From Meiothermus cerbereus DSM 11376 (GTDB lineage: Bacteria; Deinococcota; Deinococci; Deinococcales; Thermaceae), in contig NZ_JHVI01000028.1 in the NCBI RefSeq assembly GCF_000620065.1, positions 1 through 40,085 of the forward strand: DNA of 40,085 nucleotides, read 5' to 3'. Under the pieces are notes generated by a model. That model worked only from the letters and a program-made list of their open reading frames with translations. It had not been told where the DNA came from and ran no database searches. The position numbers were made by a program, and so were the translations under genes. Shown in pieces: positions 18,219 through 25,994 of this stretch; the first letter of the stretch is position 1, and each line of letters starts with the position of its first letter.

Positions 18219-18586
18219 ACCGCCTCGCCAAACCACACGCTGGCCTGACGCCGGGCACGCTCTTTGATGGCGGGCGTAATGTGAGCGGCTACCGTCCCTG
18301 CTGCCAACAACAAAACGCTCAGGTCATCGGTAAAACCGATTAACGGGGCCAGATCGGCCACCGCGTCGAGGGGCACTAGAAAATAGACCAGCGCGCCCAG
18401 AATGGTGCGTTTGGCCCAGGTAGGTGTGCTGGGTTCTTGCAGGGTGTAATAAAGCCAGAGGGCCTTTTCCACCACCTTGCGGCCTGCCCGGCGGGCAAAC
18501 CTTTGCAGCTTTTGCCAGAAGGCGGCCTCACTGTAGCGTTCAGTGGGCTGGATGGGTGTAACCTCGAGCCTTTGTAACTCTTCCAT
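18215..18586 (-). CDS. DUF1232 (YkvA-type) small membrane protein
   Basis: A 123-residue protein with the DUF1232 signature: WAKRTILGALVYFLVPLDAVADLAP followed by GFTDDLSVLLLAAG here split by one short turn, where the Pro-Leu-Asp and the paired Asp residues are the conserved points. The region from about residue 55 to 100 is hydrophobic and probably membrane-associated. The function of the family is not known to me. It converges on the GNAT gene with a 4-bp overlap at the stop codons, and no terminator is visible between them. Confidence 0.75.
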   Translation of the reverse strand: MEELQRLEVTPIQPTERYSEAAFWQKLQRFARRAGRKVVEKALWLYYTLQEPSTPTWAKRTILGALVYFLVPLDAVADLAPLIGFTDDLSVLLLAAGTVAAHITPAIKERARRQASVWFGEAV

Positions 18587-18814
18587 AACCGACCCTTCAG
18601 CTAGATGGTAGCAGTTCCTCCACCAGACAGATGAGCCAGGTGTGCAAATGTAACCCAGGCTGCAAGATTTACCGCTGGGTTTTCCTTATGCTAACCTCAC
18701 TTTGCAAGCAGCGTTCATCCACATCGGGCTGCTGGATCGGCTTCTTTACCTCGGGGTTTTGCCAGGCCATCTAGCCCACGCTGTGGATAAAAAGGCTGCA
18801 AAGGAGGAAATCTC

Positions 18815-20359
18815 ATGCGATTCAGATTCTGGCTCACCTTGGGGCTAACCCTCTTGCTCTCCTGGGCTTTGGCCCAGTCACGTACCCTGATCATCGCCCA
18901 GGGCACCGACCCCACCTCCCTCGACGCACCTCTGGCCACCGACTCCCCTTCGGCCACGGTTGCCAGCCACGTGGTAGAAACCCTGTTCTACTACACCCCC
19001 GACGGCAAAATCGTGCCGCAGTTGGTTGAGCGCTTCAGCTTCAGCCCTGACCGGAAGGTGCTCACCCTCAACCTGCGCAAAGGCATCAAGTTTCACGACG
19101 GAACCGAGCTCAACGCCGAGGCCGTGAAGTTCAACCTCGAGCGCCTGATCTCCCCCGAGCTGGCCTCCTCCTTTGCCTTCTTGCTGCGGGGGCGGGTCAG
19201 CGCCTTCGAAGTGGTGGACGCCCATACCCTGCGTCTGCGCATGCCGGAGCCCTTTGCCCCGGTGCTGGCCCACCTCACCCACAGCTCCACCGCCATCCAG
19301 AGCCCCGCGGCCATCCGCCGCTTAGGGGCAGGCTACCGCGACAACCCCGTGGGCACCGGCCCCTACAAGTTCGACCGCTGGCAGAAAGGCCAGTTTGTAG
19401 AGCTGGTGCGCAACGACGAGTACTGGGGTAAGAAGCCCGCCATCGAACGCCTGCGCTTCCTGGCCGTACCCGAGGCCACCACCCGGATGGCCCTGGTCGA
19501 GACCGGGCAGGCCCACGTGGCCGTGCGGGTTCCACCCCAGGATGTACAGCGCCTCAGCGCCCGTCCCGAGATTGATGTGGTAACCACCCCCAGTGTGCGC
19601 ACCATCTTCTTCTACTTCAACCAAAGCAAAAAGCCCTTCGACGATGTGCGGGTGCGTAAAGCCATCAACCACGCCATCAACAAGGAAGAGATTGTGAAGT
19701 TTGTGCTGGGCGGTTTTGGCCGGGCCTCCGATGCCCCCATCAGCCCCGGCATCTTTGGCTACACCAAGGTAGGAACCTACGACTACAACCCCGACCTGGC
19801 CCGCCAGCTCCTGGCCCAGGCCGGTTACAACGCCCAGAACCCCCTGCGCTTTACCCTGCACAGCCCCAACGGGCGCTACCTGCAGGACATCCGGGTAGCC
19901 GAAGCGGTGCAGAGCCAGCTGCGGGCGGTGGGGGTACAGGCCCAGATCCAGACCCTCGAGTGGGGTGCTTACCTGGCAGCTACCAACCAGCCGCGTGAAC
20001 GCAACGAGATCCAGGTGGCCATGCTGGGCTGGGGTACCGTCACGGGCGACGCCGACTACGGTCTGTTTGGGCTGTTCCACAGCTCGCAGCACGCCCCCAA
20101 CGGCTTCAACCGGGGCTTCTACGCCAACCCCCGCTTAGACCGCATCCTCGAGCAGGCCCGCATCGCCACCAACCCCAAGGCCCGCCAGCAGCTCTACGCC
20201 AGCGCCATGCAGATTATCTACAACGACGTACCCTGGGTCTTCCTGCACTCCGAGCAGCAGGTTACAGCCATCCGCCGCGAGGTTCAGGGCTTTGTGGTAC
20301 ACCCCACCGAGCGCCTGATCGCCACCGAGGCTACCTTCCGCACCTCAGCCGAGCGCTAA
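18815..20359 (+). CDS. Peptide-type ABC transporter substrate-binding protein (SBP family 5)
   Basis: A 514-residue extracytoplasmic binding protein of the DppA/OppA/GsiB family. ATG 18815 follows AAGGAGGAAATCTC. A signal peptide MRFRFWLTLGLTLLLSWALAQ precedes IIAQGTDPTSLDAPLATD, the family opening. Other marks are YTPDGKIVPQLVERF, GIKFHDGTELNAEAVKFNL, DNPVGTGPYKF and VRKAINHAINKEEIV. Ligands in this family include di- and oligopeptides, glutathione, nickel and some sugars; the sequence alone does not decide. A strong terminator follows, and the two permeases start 125 bp later. The 228-bp region upstream contains no gene and no promoter I would defend. Confidence 0.92.
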   Translation: MRFRFWLTLGLTLLLSWALAQSRTLIIAQGTDPTSLDAPLATDSPSATVASHVVETLFYYTPDGKIVPQLVERFSFSPDRKVLTLNLRKGIKFHDGTELNAEAVKFNLERLISPELASSFAFLLRGRVSAFEVVDAHTLRLRMPEPFAPVLAHLTHSSTAIQSPAAIRRLGAGYRDNPVGTGPYKFDRWQKGQFVELVRNDEYWGKKPAIERLRFLAVPEATTRMALVETGQAHVAVRVPPQDVQRLSARPEIDVVTTPSVRTIFFYFNQSKKPFDDVRVRKAINHAINKEEIVKFVLGGFGRASDAPISPGIFGYTKVGTYDYNPDLARQLLAQAGYNAQNPLRFTLHSPNGRYLQDIRVAEAVQSQLRAVGVQAQIQTLEWGAYLAATNQPRERNEIQVAMLGWGTVTGDADYGLFGLFHSSQHAPNGFNRGFYANPRLDRILEQARIATNPKARQQLYASAMQIIYNDVPWVFLHSEQQVTAIRREVQGFVVHPTERLIATEATFRTSAER

Positions 20360-20373
20360 AAAATGCCCTCCCA

Positions 20374-20403
20374 CCCCGCCACCTGTGTGGCGGGGTTTTT
20401 CTT
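20374..20403 (+). terminator. Rho-independent terminator after the binding-protein gene
   Basis: A perfect 9-bp stem CCCCGCCAC/GTGGCGGGG with loop CTGT, then TTTTTCTTG. It would lower permease expression relative to the binding protein. Confidence 0.92.
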
Positions 20404-20483
20404 GCAAGGACAGCAGAACTTGGGTAGGATGTGCTGCAAAGCTTAGCGACCCTGGCTGAAAAAATTCTGGATAAGCCTGACCC

Positions 20484-21404
20484 ATGACCACCTATATCGC
20501 CCGCCGCTTGCTCACGGTCATCCCCACCTTGCTGGGGGTCTTGCTGGCCGTATTCCTGATGGTACGGCTGGCCCCCGGCGACCCCGCCCAGCTACTGGCC
20601 GGGGAGTTCGCCACCCCCGAAACCCTGGCCGATATCCGCCAGCGTTTTGGTCTGGATCAGCCCTGGCATGTGCAGCTGGGCCTCTACGCGGCCAACGTGG
20701 TGCGGGGCGACCTGGGGCAGTCGGTACGCACCCGCAAGCCCGTCACCTACGAGCTGCGCCAGTACTTCCCCAACACCCTGCGGCTCACCCTGGGCGCCAT
20801 GCTGGTCGCGCTTTTAATCGGAATTCCGGCGGGCATTATCGCCGCCACCCGGCCCGGTACCATCTTCGATCTGCTGGCCATGCTGGGGGCCTTGATTGGG
20901 GTCTCGATGCCGGTCTTCTGGTTTGGCCTGATGGCCATTCTCATTTTCTCGGTGCAGCTTGGGTGGTTTCCGGTAGCCGGCACGGGCACGCTCTGGCATC
21001 TGGTCTTGCCGGCCATTACCTTAGGCACCGGTACCGCTGCCATCCTGGCCCGTATGACCCGCAGCGCCATGCTGGAAGTGCTCTCGCAAGACTATATCCG
21101 CACCGCCCGGGCCAAAGGGCTAGCCGGAAGGGTAGTGGTCTTCAAGCACGCCCTGCGAAACGCCTTAATTCCTGTCGTAACCATCACCGGCCTGCAGTTT
21201 GGCGGGCTGCTAGAAGGAGCGGTCATCACCGAGACGGTGTTTGCCTGGCCTGGCATCGGGCAGTTGTTGGTGGGTTCGATTCTGGCTCGAGACTACCCGG
21301 TGGTGCAGGGCGCGGTGCTCCTGATCGCAGTGGTTTTTATCCTGATCAATCTCATCGTCGACCTGCTGTACGGCGCTATCGATCCGCGCATTCGCTACGA
21401 CTAA
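20484..21404 (+). CDS. DppB-family ABC transporter permease
   Basis: A 306-residue inner-membrane permease with six hydrophobic segments. It opens MTTYIARRLLTVIPTLLGV, followed by FLMVRLAPGDPAQLLAGE and the FGLDQPWHVQ motif of DppB/GsiC proteins. The ATPase-contact EAA loop is DYIRTARAKGLAGRVVVFKH (about 205-225), and the end has TETVFAWPGIGQLLV and VDLLYGAIDPRIRYD, both diagnostic. It pairs with the DppC-type permease 18 bp downstream and with the binding protein upstream. Confidence 0.93.
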   Translation: MTTYIARRLLTVIPTLLGVLLAVFLMVRLAPGDPAQLLAGEFATPETLADIRQRFGLDQPWHVQLGLYAANVVRGDLGQSVRTRKPVTYELRQYFPNTLRLTLGAMLVALLIGIPAGIIAATRPGTIFDLLAMLGALIGVSMPVFWFGLMAILIFSVQLGWFPVAGTGTLWHLVLPAITLGTGTAAILARMTRSAMLEVLSQDYIRTARAKGLAGRVVVFKHALRNALIPVVTITGLQFGGLLEGAVITETVFAWPGIGQLLVGSILARDYPVVQGAVLLIAVVFILINLIVDLLYGAIDPRIRYD

Positions 21405-21422
21405 AGCCTGCAAGGTACACCT

Positions 21423-22493
21423 ATGGCAGAATCTGCAAATCCTGTTCAAGCCTTATCTTCAAAGCGGGAGTCGCCCCGCTGGCGGCGGCGGCTGCTGAGA
21501 AGCCCGCTGGCCATTGCGGGTTTTGTATTTATCGGCATCTTTGTCCTGGTGGCGGCTTTCGCCCCTTTCATCTCGCCCTACAGCCCAGTCGAACAAAACC
21601 TGCGCGGCACCTATGTACCCCCCATGCGCGTTGAGTTTCGCGGCCCAGAAGGGCAGCCGGGCCTTTGGGTGCGCGAGGTGAGCCGCACACCACTGGGGGC
21701 GCTCGAGGTAGGCCAGGAGCTCTACCCCATCCGGTTCTTGGTGCGGGGTGAGCCCTGGGTGTGGTGGGGTGGTCTTTTGCGCAGCGACCTGCACCTTTTT
21801 GGCGTGGACGGCCCCATCAAGTTTTACCTGCTGGGCTCCGACGAACAGGGGCGCGATATTCTGAGCCGCCTGGCCCACGGCGCCTGGATTTCGCTTTCCA
21901 TAGGCCTGATTGCCGTGTCCATAGGCCTTTTCATCGGCGTACCGGTGGGTCTGGTCTCGGGCTACTTCGGCGGTACTTTCGACCTGATCACCCAGCGCAT
22001 CGTGGAAGTGATGCTTTCCTTTCCTGGCATTCTGCTGGCCATTGTGCTGGTTGCTACCCTGGGCACCGGCCTGACCAACGTAATGATTGCCGTAGGCATC
22101 GCGGCCATTCCAGTCTACGCCCGATTGGTAAGGGGTTCGGTGCTCGCGCTGCGCGACCGCGAGTTTGTGGAGGCCAGCCGGGCCCTGGGCAATCGCAACC
22201 GGCGCATCCTGCTGTGGCACATCCTGCCGAACTCACTCTCGCCCATCATTGTGCAGTCCAGCTTGCAGATGGCCGTAGCAATTTTGTTTGCCGCCGGACT
22301 GGGTTTCCTGGGTCTGGGTGCCAGGCCTCCCGAACCGGAGTGGGGGCTAATGCTGGCACGGGGGCGCGAATACCTGGCCACTGCCCCACACGTGGCCACC
22401 TTTCCAGGGCTGGCCATCATGTTTGTGGCCCTGGGCTTCAACCTGCTGGGAGATGCCCTGCGCGACGCGCTCGACCCCAGAACAGCAGGATGA
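21423..22493 (+). CDS. DppC-family ABC transporter permease with a large extracytoplasmic insertion
   Basis: A 356-residue permease, about 50-60 residues longer than typical DppC. After the first membrane segment (about 32-55, PLAIAGFVFIGIFVLVAAFA) there is an insertion of roughly 80 residues containing RVEFRGPEGQPGLWVREV and LVRGEPWVWWGGLLRSDLH, which should face outward. The family core resumes at LGSDEQGRDILSRLAHGAW, then the EAA loop DREFVEASRALGNRNRRIL and AAGLGFLGLGARPPEPEWG. The gene ends the operon: no DppD/DppF-type ATPase follows, so the energising subunits must be encoded elsewhere. Confidence 0.92.
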   Translation: MAESANPVQALSSKRESPRWRRRLLRSPLAIAGFVFIGIFVLVAAFAPFISPYSPVEQNLRGTYVPPMRVEFRGPEGQPGLWVREVSRTPLGALEVGQELYPIRFLVRGEPWVWWGGLLRSDLHLFGVDGPIKFYLLGSDEQGRDILSRLAHGAWISLSIGLIAVSIGLFIGVPVGLVSGYFGGTFDLITQRIVEVMLSFPGILLAIVLVATLGTGLTNVMIAVGIAAIPVYARLVRGSVLALRDREFVEASRALGNRNRRILLWHILPNSLSPIIVQSSLQMAVAILFAAGLGFLGLGARPPEPEWGLMLARGREYLATAPHVATFPGLAIMFVALGFNLLGDALRDALDPRTAG

Positions 22494-22506
22494 ACCCGCC
22501 CGGTCA

Positions 22507-22530
22507 TATGAACCCCACCTGAAGCTTTGT
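22507..22530 (+). repeat. Truncated R1 repeat, copy D
   Basis: TATGAACCCCACCTGAAGCT and four further bases match the outer end of R1 copy B; the rest of R1 is missing and R2 copy 2 begins at the next base. Confidence 0.5.
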
Positions 22531-22641
22531 AGTTGCGGCAGGGTAGATTGGCAAAACCCGCGGAATGAGTCTATGCGTACCTGGCGCAATTCCTAAAGCG
22601 ATCTTTCGGAACAGCATCTTGCATTTCAACTATGGAGACAC
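22531..22641 (-). repeat. Dispersed repeat R2, copy 2
   Basis: The reverse complement matches 11526-11637 almost throughout, with a one-base indel near the distal end and one mismatch in the hairpin stem. It directly abuts the truncated R1 end and lies 38 bp after the DppC-type gene. The gap 22494-22796 holds these repeats, the palindrome at 22676-22691, and no gene. Confidence 0.72.
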
Positions 22642-22675
22642 TGTGTTGGGTAGCAGGTCAAAAGTCATGGTCGGA

Positions 22676-22691
22676 TTTAGAGCGCTCTAAA
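22676..22691. other. Perfect 16-bp palindrome
   Basis: TTTAGAGCGCTCTAAA. Its core TAGAGCGCTCT equals the first 11 bases of the R3 repeat at 13071 and 33706, so it may be a remnant of that repeat or a dyad bound by a protein. Confidence 0.4.
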
Positions 22692-22796
22692 AGGCCCTTC
22701 ACGCTTTTTATCCGCCTCTCACACAGTACCAAGTCATCCCCTCCTCCTTTGAGCAAAGTTTTACCGACCAACAGGCTGCTTTAAAAAAGCCCTAAG

Positions 22797-23852
22797 ATGG
22801 GAGGTATGAAACCATGGTTGGGTCTTGCGATGGTAGCCCTGGTAGGTTGCGTACCCCTGCCGGAACAACAACCGTATCAGGTCAGTGAAATTCAGCTGCT
22901 GTTTGCCGAGAACACCGAGCGCTGGACGTATTTTTATGGTGAACCCCAGGTGGTTCAGCTAGGGGCGCAGCGCCTCTCGCTCACCCAGGGCAGCAGCGCC
23001 AGCCCGCTGGCCCTGCCGGAGGCTTTGCTGGTGAATGGCGAGGCCCTCTACCGTGAGATTGGGCCTGCACAGCCCCGCGTGGCCCAGACCAGCCGCTCCT
23101 TCTTCGGTTTTCAGTATGTGGTGCGTGCCAGCCGCGATGTGCAAAGCGCCTGGCTCTTCGATGGAAGCTGGTCGCGGTTGGGAGGTGTTTTTTCGGGCAA
23201 TACCGCCCAGGTTGTCGAGGACCGCCCTGGCTCCCCCCGCCTGGAGGGGCTTTCGGAGGCCGAGAACGCGGTGGTGCTACGGGAAATCCTGGCCCGCCGT
23301 GGGGGACGCCCGGTGGTGATCTATGAGATTCAGCCACCCCTGGAACCCAACCGCTATGTGCCCGCCCCCCGCCAGAGTCGTTTAGCTGCCCTGGCCGTAC
23401 AGTATGGCCTCGAGACGGAGCTCATCTTTATGACCCCCAGCCCAAACCCCACCCCCCGCGTTTTACTTCAGGGCAGCCAGGCTGCCTATACCGCGCCAGG
23501 CCCGGCGGCCTACCTTGCCAGCAACGCCAGCCAGCTCCTCAACATCTGGCGGCTGGCCACCGGCAATCAGGTGCCCCCACCCGCTACCCCAGCGGTAGAT
23601 TTCACCCGCAGCCGGGTGGTGGCTTTCTTCTGGGGGCAAAAGCCCACCGGCGGCTACAACGTGCAGTACGTCAGCAGCCAGCTTTCGGGCAGCACCTTCC
23701 GGGTCACCCTGCGCCTGTTAAGCCCGCCACCCGGTGCCATCGTGACCCAGGCCCTCACCAGTCCCTTCGTGATGCTCGAGGTGCCTGGAAGGTTCTCTCG
23801 AGTGGAGTTTGTGGACACCAGCGGGCGTCTTCTGGCAAGCGCCAGCGAGTGA
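22797..23852 (+). CDS. PrcB C-terminal-domain lipoprotein
   Basis: A 351-residue predicted lipoprotein. From Met 22806 the sequence MKPWLGLAMVALVGC is a short signal with a lipobox. The last 90 residues include VVAFFWGQKPTGGYNVQYV and MLEVPGRFSRVEFVDTSG, which match the PrcB C-terminal domain pattern (a small beta domain first described in a spirochaete protease complex). The middle, rich in Gln, Arg and Pro, is not assigned. No protease gene is adjacent. Two starts are possible: ATG 22797, or 22806, which has GGGAGG only one base away. I report the longer one. Confidence 0.7.
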   Translation: MGGMKPWLGLAMVALVGCVPLPEQQPYQVSEIQLLFAENTERWTYFYGEPQVVQLGAQRLSLTQGSSASPLALPEALLVNGEALYREIGPAQPRVAQTSRSFFGFQYVVRASRDVQSAWLFDGSWSRLGGVFSGNTAQVVEDRPGSPRLEGLSEAENAVVLREILARRGGRPVVIYEIQPPLEPNRYVPAPRQSRLAALAVQYGLETELIFMTPSPNPTPRVLLQGSQAAYTAPGPAAYLASNASQLLNIWRLATGNQVPPPATPAVDFTRSRVVAFFWGQKPTGGYNVQYVSSQLSGSTFRVTLRLLSPPPGAIVTQALTSPFVMLEVPGRFSRVEFVDTSGRLLASASE

Positions 23853-23868
23853 CTTGAATCCCAGAAAA

Positions 23869-25224
23869 TTATGTGCGCGCTCCCTCACCTTTCGGCTCCC
23901 TGCGCCCGCGGAACACCATCCGAAAAGGAATCTCGCGCAAACCCAGGTCTTCGCCGATGCGGTTGCGCAAAAAACCCTCGAAGGCCCGCGTTACGAACTC
24001 GGGGTGGTTGCAAAAAAAGACAAAGGTGGGGGGAGCTACCTCGGGCTGGGTGAGGAAAAAGAGCTTGAGGGGCTTGCCCTTGAAGTTGGGGAGCATGGTC
24101 TGGGTGCTCCAGAGCGAAAGCCAGCGGTTGAGCTCGGCGGTCTCGAAACGCACTCGAGCCAGCTCAAAAAGCCGCGCAGCCTCGGAAAGCAGCTTGTGCA
24201 GGTTCTGCTTGGTAACCGACGAAACGTAGAGGATCGGCAGGTGCTGGATGTGGGAAAGTTTGAGGGCCAGGTCGGCCCGCACCCGCTTGGCTTCCTCTTT
24301 GCTCTCGATCAGATCCCACTTGGTAATGGTCACGATCACCGGCTTACCGGCCTCGAGGGCCTCGTTGGCTAGTTTTAGCTCGTGGTCGCCCACTTCCTTG
24401 GGGTCTATGACCAGCAAGACCACATCGGCATCCAGAATGGCCTGGTGGGCCCGCCCAATGGCCTGTTCCTCGACCCCGGTCTCGGGCCGCTTGCGAATGC
24501 CGGCGGTGTCTACCAGCAAGAACCGGCTGCCCCCGTAGTCGAACTCCACATCGATAGAGTCGCGGGTGGTGCCGGGGATCTCCGACACAATCACCCGCTC
24601 CTCGCCCAGAATGGCGTTAAGCAGGCTGGATTTACCCGCGTTGGGGCGGCCCACAATGGCCAGGCGGATGGGCACCACTTCGGGCTCGCTCTCGCTCTGG
24701 CGAACCGGAAGCATGGCCCAGATGCGCTCCAGTAAATCGTCGAAGCCACGCCCGTGGGCCGCACTGGTGGGAGTGGGCTCGCCAAAGCCCAGGGCATACA
24801 AATTGCCCAGGTAGGCCTCGTGCTTGGGGTCGTCTACTTTGGTGGCCACCAGCAGCACCGGCTTGCCCTGGCGGCGCAGAAAGTCGGCGACCTCGAGGTC
24901 GGCCGTCACAATGTCGCTGCGGCCATCCACCGCAAAGAGCACCAGGTCGGCGTCTTGAATGGCGCGCTCGACTTTTTGCTTGATTTTCTTCTCCCACACG
25001 TCGCCCGACCACAGGCCCCCAGTATCGATCAGCTTGAAGCGGCCCTGCTCGCTTTCCACCACGCCCTCTTTGAGATCGCGGGTGACCCCGGGCACATCGG
25101 CCACCACTGCAAACTGGCTCCCGGCTTTGGCGGCTTTTTCCGGGGCCGCACGCAGCCCCATCAACTTGTTGAAGAGGCTCGACTTGCCCACGTTGGGGCG
25201 GCCCACAATAACCACTCTATACAT
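23869..25224 (-). CDS. der: Ribosome-assembly GTPase Der (EngA)
   Basis: Der is a tandem-GTPase needed for 50S ribosomal subunit assembly. The first G domain (1-165) has GRPNVGKSSLFN, PGVTRD, DTGG and ATKVD; the second (about 180-350) has GRPNAGKSSLLN, PGTTRDS, DTAGIRKR and TKWD; a KH-like domain (about 355-451) closes with FCNHPEFVTRAFEGFLRNRI. Start at ATG 25224 gives MYRVVIVGRPNVGKS directly; the frame could extend 17 residues upstream without similarity. Between the first P-loop and switch I there is an insertion of about ten residues (LRAAPEKAAKAGSQ) where other Der proteins are shorter. The gene diverges from the SDR gene with an 84-bp gap. Confidence 0.97.
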   Translation of the reverse strand: MYRVVIVGRPNVGKSSLFNKLMGLRAAPEKAAKAGSQFAVVADVPGVTRDLKEGVVESEQGRFKLIDTGGLWSGDVWEKKIKQKVERAIQDADLVLFAVDGRSDIVTADLEVADFLRRQGKPVLLVATKVDDPKHEAYLGNLYALGFGEPTPTSAAHGRGFDDLLERIWAMLPVRQSESEPEVVPIRLAIVGRPNAGKSSLLNAILGEERVIVSEIPGTTRDSIDVEFDYGGSRFLLVDTAGIRKRPETGVEEQAIGRAHQAILDADVVLLVIDPKEVGDHELKLANEALEAGKPVIVTITKWDLIESKEEAKRVRADLALKLSHIQHLPILYVSSVTKQNLHKLLSEAARLFELARVRFETAELNRWLSLWSTQTMLPNFKGKPLKLFFLTQPEVAPPTFVFFCNHPEFVTRAFEGFLRNRIGEDLGLREIPFRMVFRGRREPKGEGART

Positions 25225-25308
25225 AACTCCACTCGCCTTCGGTTTCTGGCTGGCCCACGTTACGTGAGCCCACAAACAGCATCCTTGATGTTACCATGCG
25301 CTCTTAGT

Positions 25309-25971
25309 ATGAAGCCTAAAGTTTGCTTGGTGGTAGGCATGGGGCGGGGCATTGGGCTCAGCGTGGCCCGGCGCTTCGGGCGGGAGGGGTATCGGCTGGG
25401 CCTGGTGGCCCGCAACGAAGCCAGTCTGGAAAACTACGCGGGGGCCCTCGAGCTCGACGGCTATACTGTTGGGCGCTTTCCCGCCGATGTATCGCGCACC
25501 TCCCAGCTCATCTCCGCCGTCCGCGAGGCCGAAAAGCAGCTTGGCCCCATCGAGGTTCTGGTGTACAACGCCTACGCCTCCCAGGAAAGCCGGGCCTCGG
25601 AATTGAGCCTGGAGGCCCTCGAGGAGACCCTAAAGGTCAACCTCTACGGCGCCCTGGTCGCGGCTCAACTGGTCATTCCGGGTATGCTGTCGCGCCGGAA
25701 GGGTACCCTTCTGTTTACCGGAGGCGGCCTGGCCCTTAACCCCCAGCCCGACCGGGCCGCACTCTCGATCGGCAAGGCCGCGCTGCGGGCCCTGGTGGGC
25801 TCCCTCAGCAAGGAGCTGTATCACGAAGGCATCCATGTCGCTACCGTGACCATCGCCGGCCAGATCCGGCGCAACACCCCCTTCGACCCCGACCTGATCG
25901 CCGAAAAATTCTGGGAGCTGCACGCCCAGCCTCCGGGCCAGTGGAAGACCGAAATCGTCTACCAGGGTTGA
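25309..25971 (+). CDS. Atypical short-chain dehydrogenase/reductase family protein
   Basis: A 220-residue Rossmann-fold protein of the SDR family. The cofactor loop is VGMGRGIGLSVA and the Arg in VARNEASLE suggests NADP(H). However, the active site departs from the family: the usual NNAG is YNAY, and where a Tyr stands four residues before the catalytic Lys the sequence is LSIGKAAL, so Tyr is replaced by Leu. The Lys itself is kept. The protein may act without classical SDR chemistry or may be a binding protein. The start is ATG 25309, since earlier frame is antisense to der. The channel gene follows after 23 bp. Confidence 0.8.
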   Translation: MKPKVCLVVGMGRGIGLSVARRFGREGYRLGLVARNEASLENYAGALELDGYTVGRFPADVSRTSQLISAVREAEKQLGPIEVLVYNAYASQESRASELSLEALEETLKVNLYGALVAAQLVIPGMLSRRKGTLLFTGGGLALNPQPDRAALSIGKAALRALVGSLSKELYHEGIHVATVTIAGQIRRNTPFDPDLIAEKFWELHAQPPGQWKTEIVYQG

Positions 25972-25981
25972 GGAGCCGCTC

Positions 25982-25987
25982 TATACT
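25982..25987 (+). promoter_or_regulatory. -10 box for leaderless channel gene
   Basis: TATACT seven bases before the GTG start at 25995. It lies in the 23-bp gap after the SDR stop, so the channel can be transcribed on its own. Confidence 0.5.
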
Positions 25988-25994
25988 TTCTCCT

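Noticed and set aside
23809-24735. Plus-strand frames antisense to der
   Set aside because: der is unmistakable on the minus strand over the same bases.
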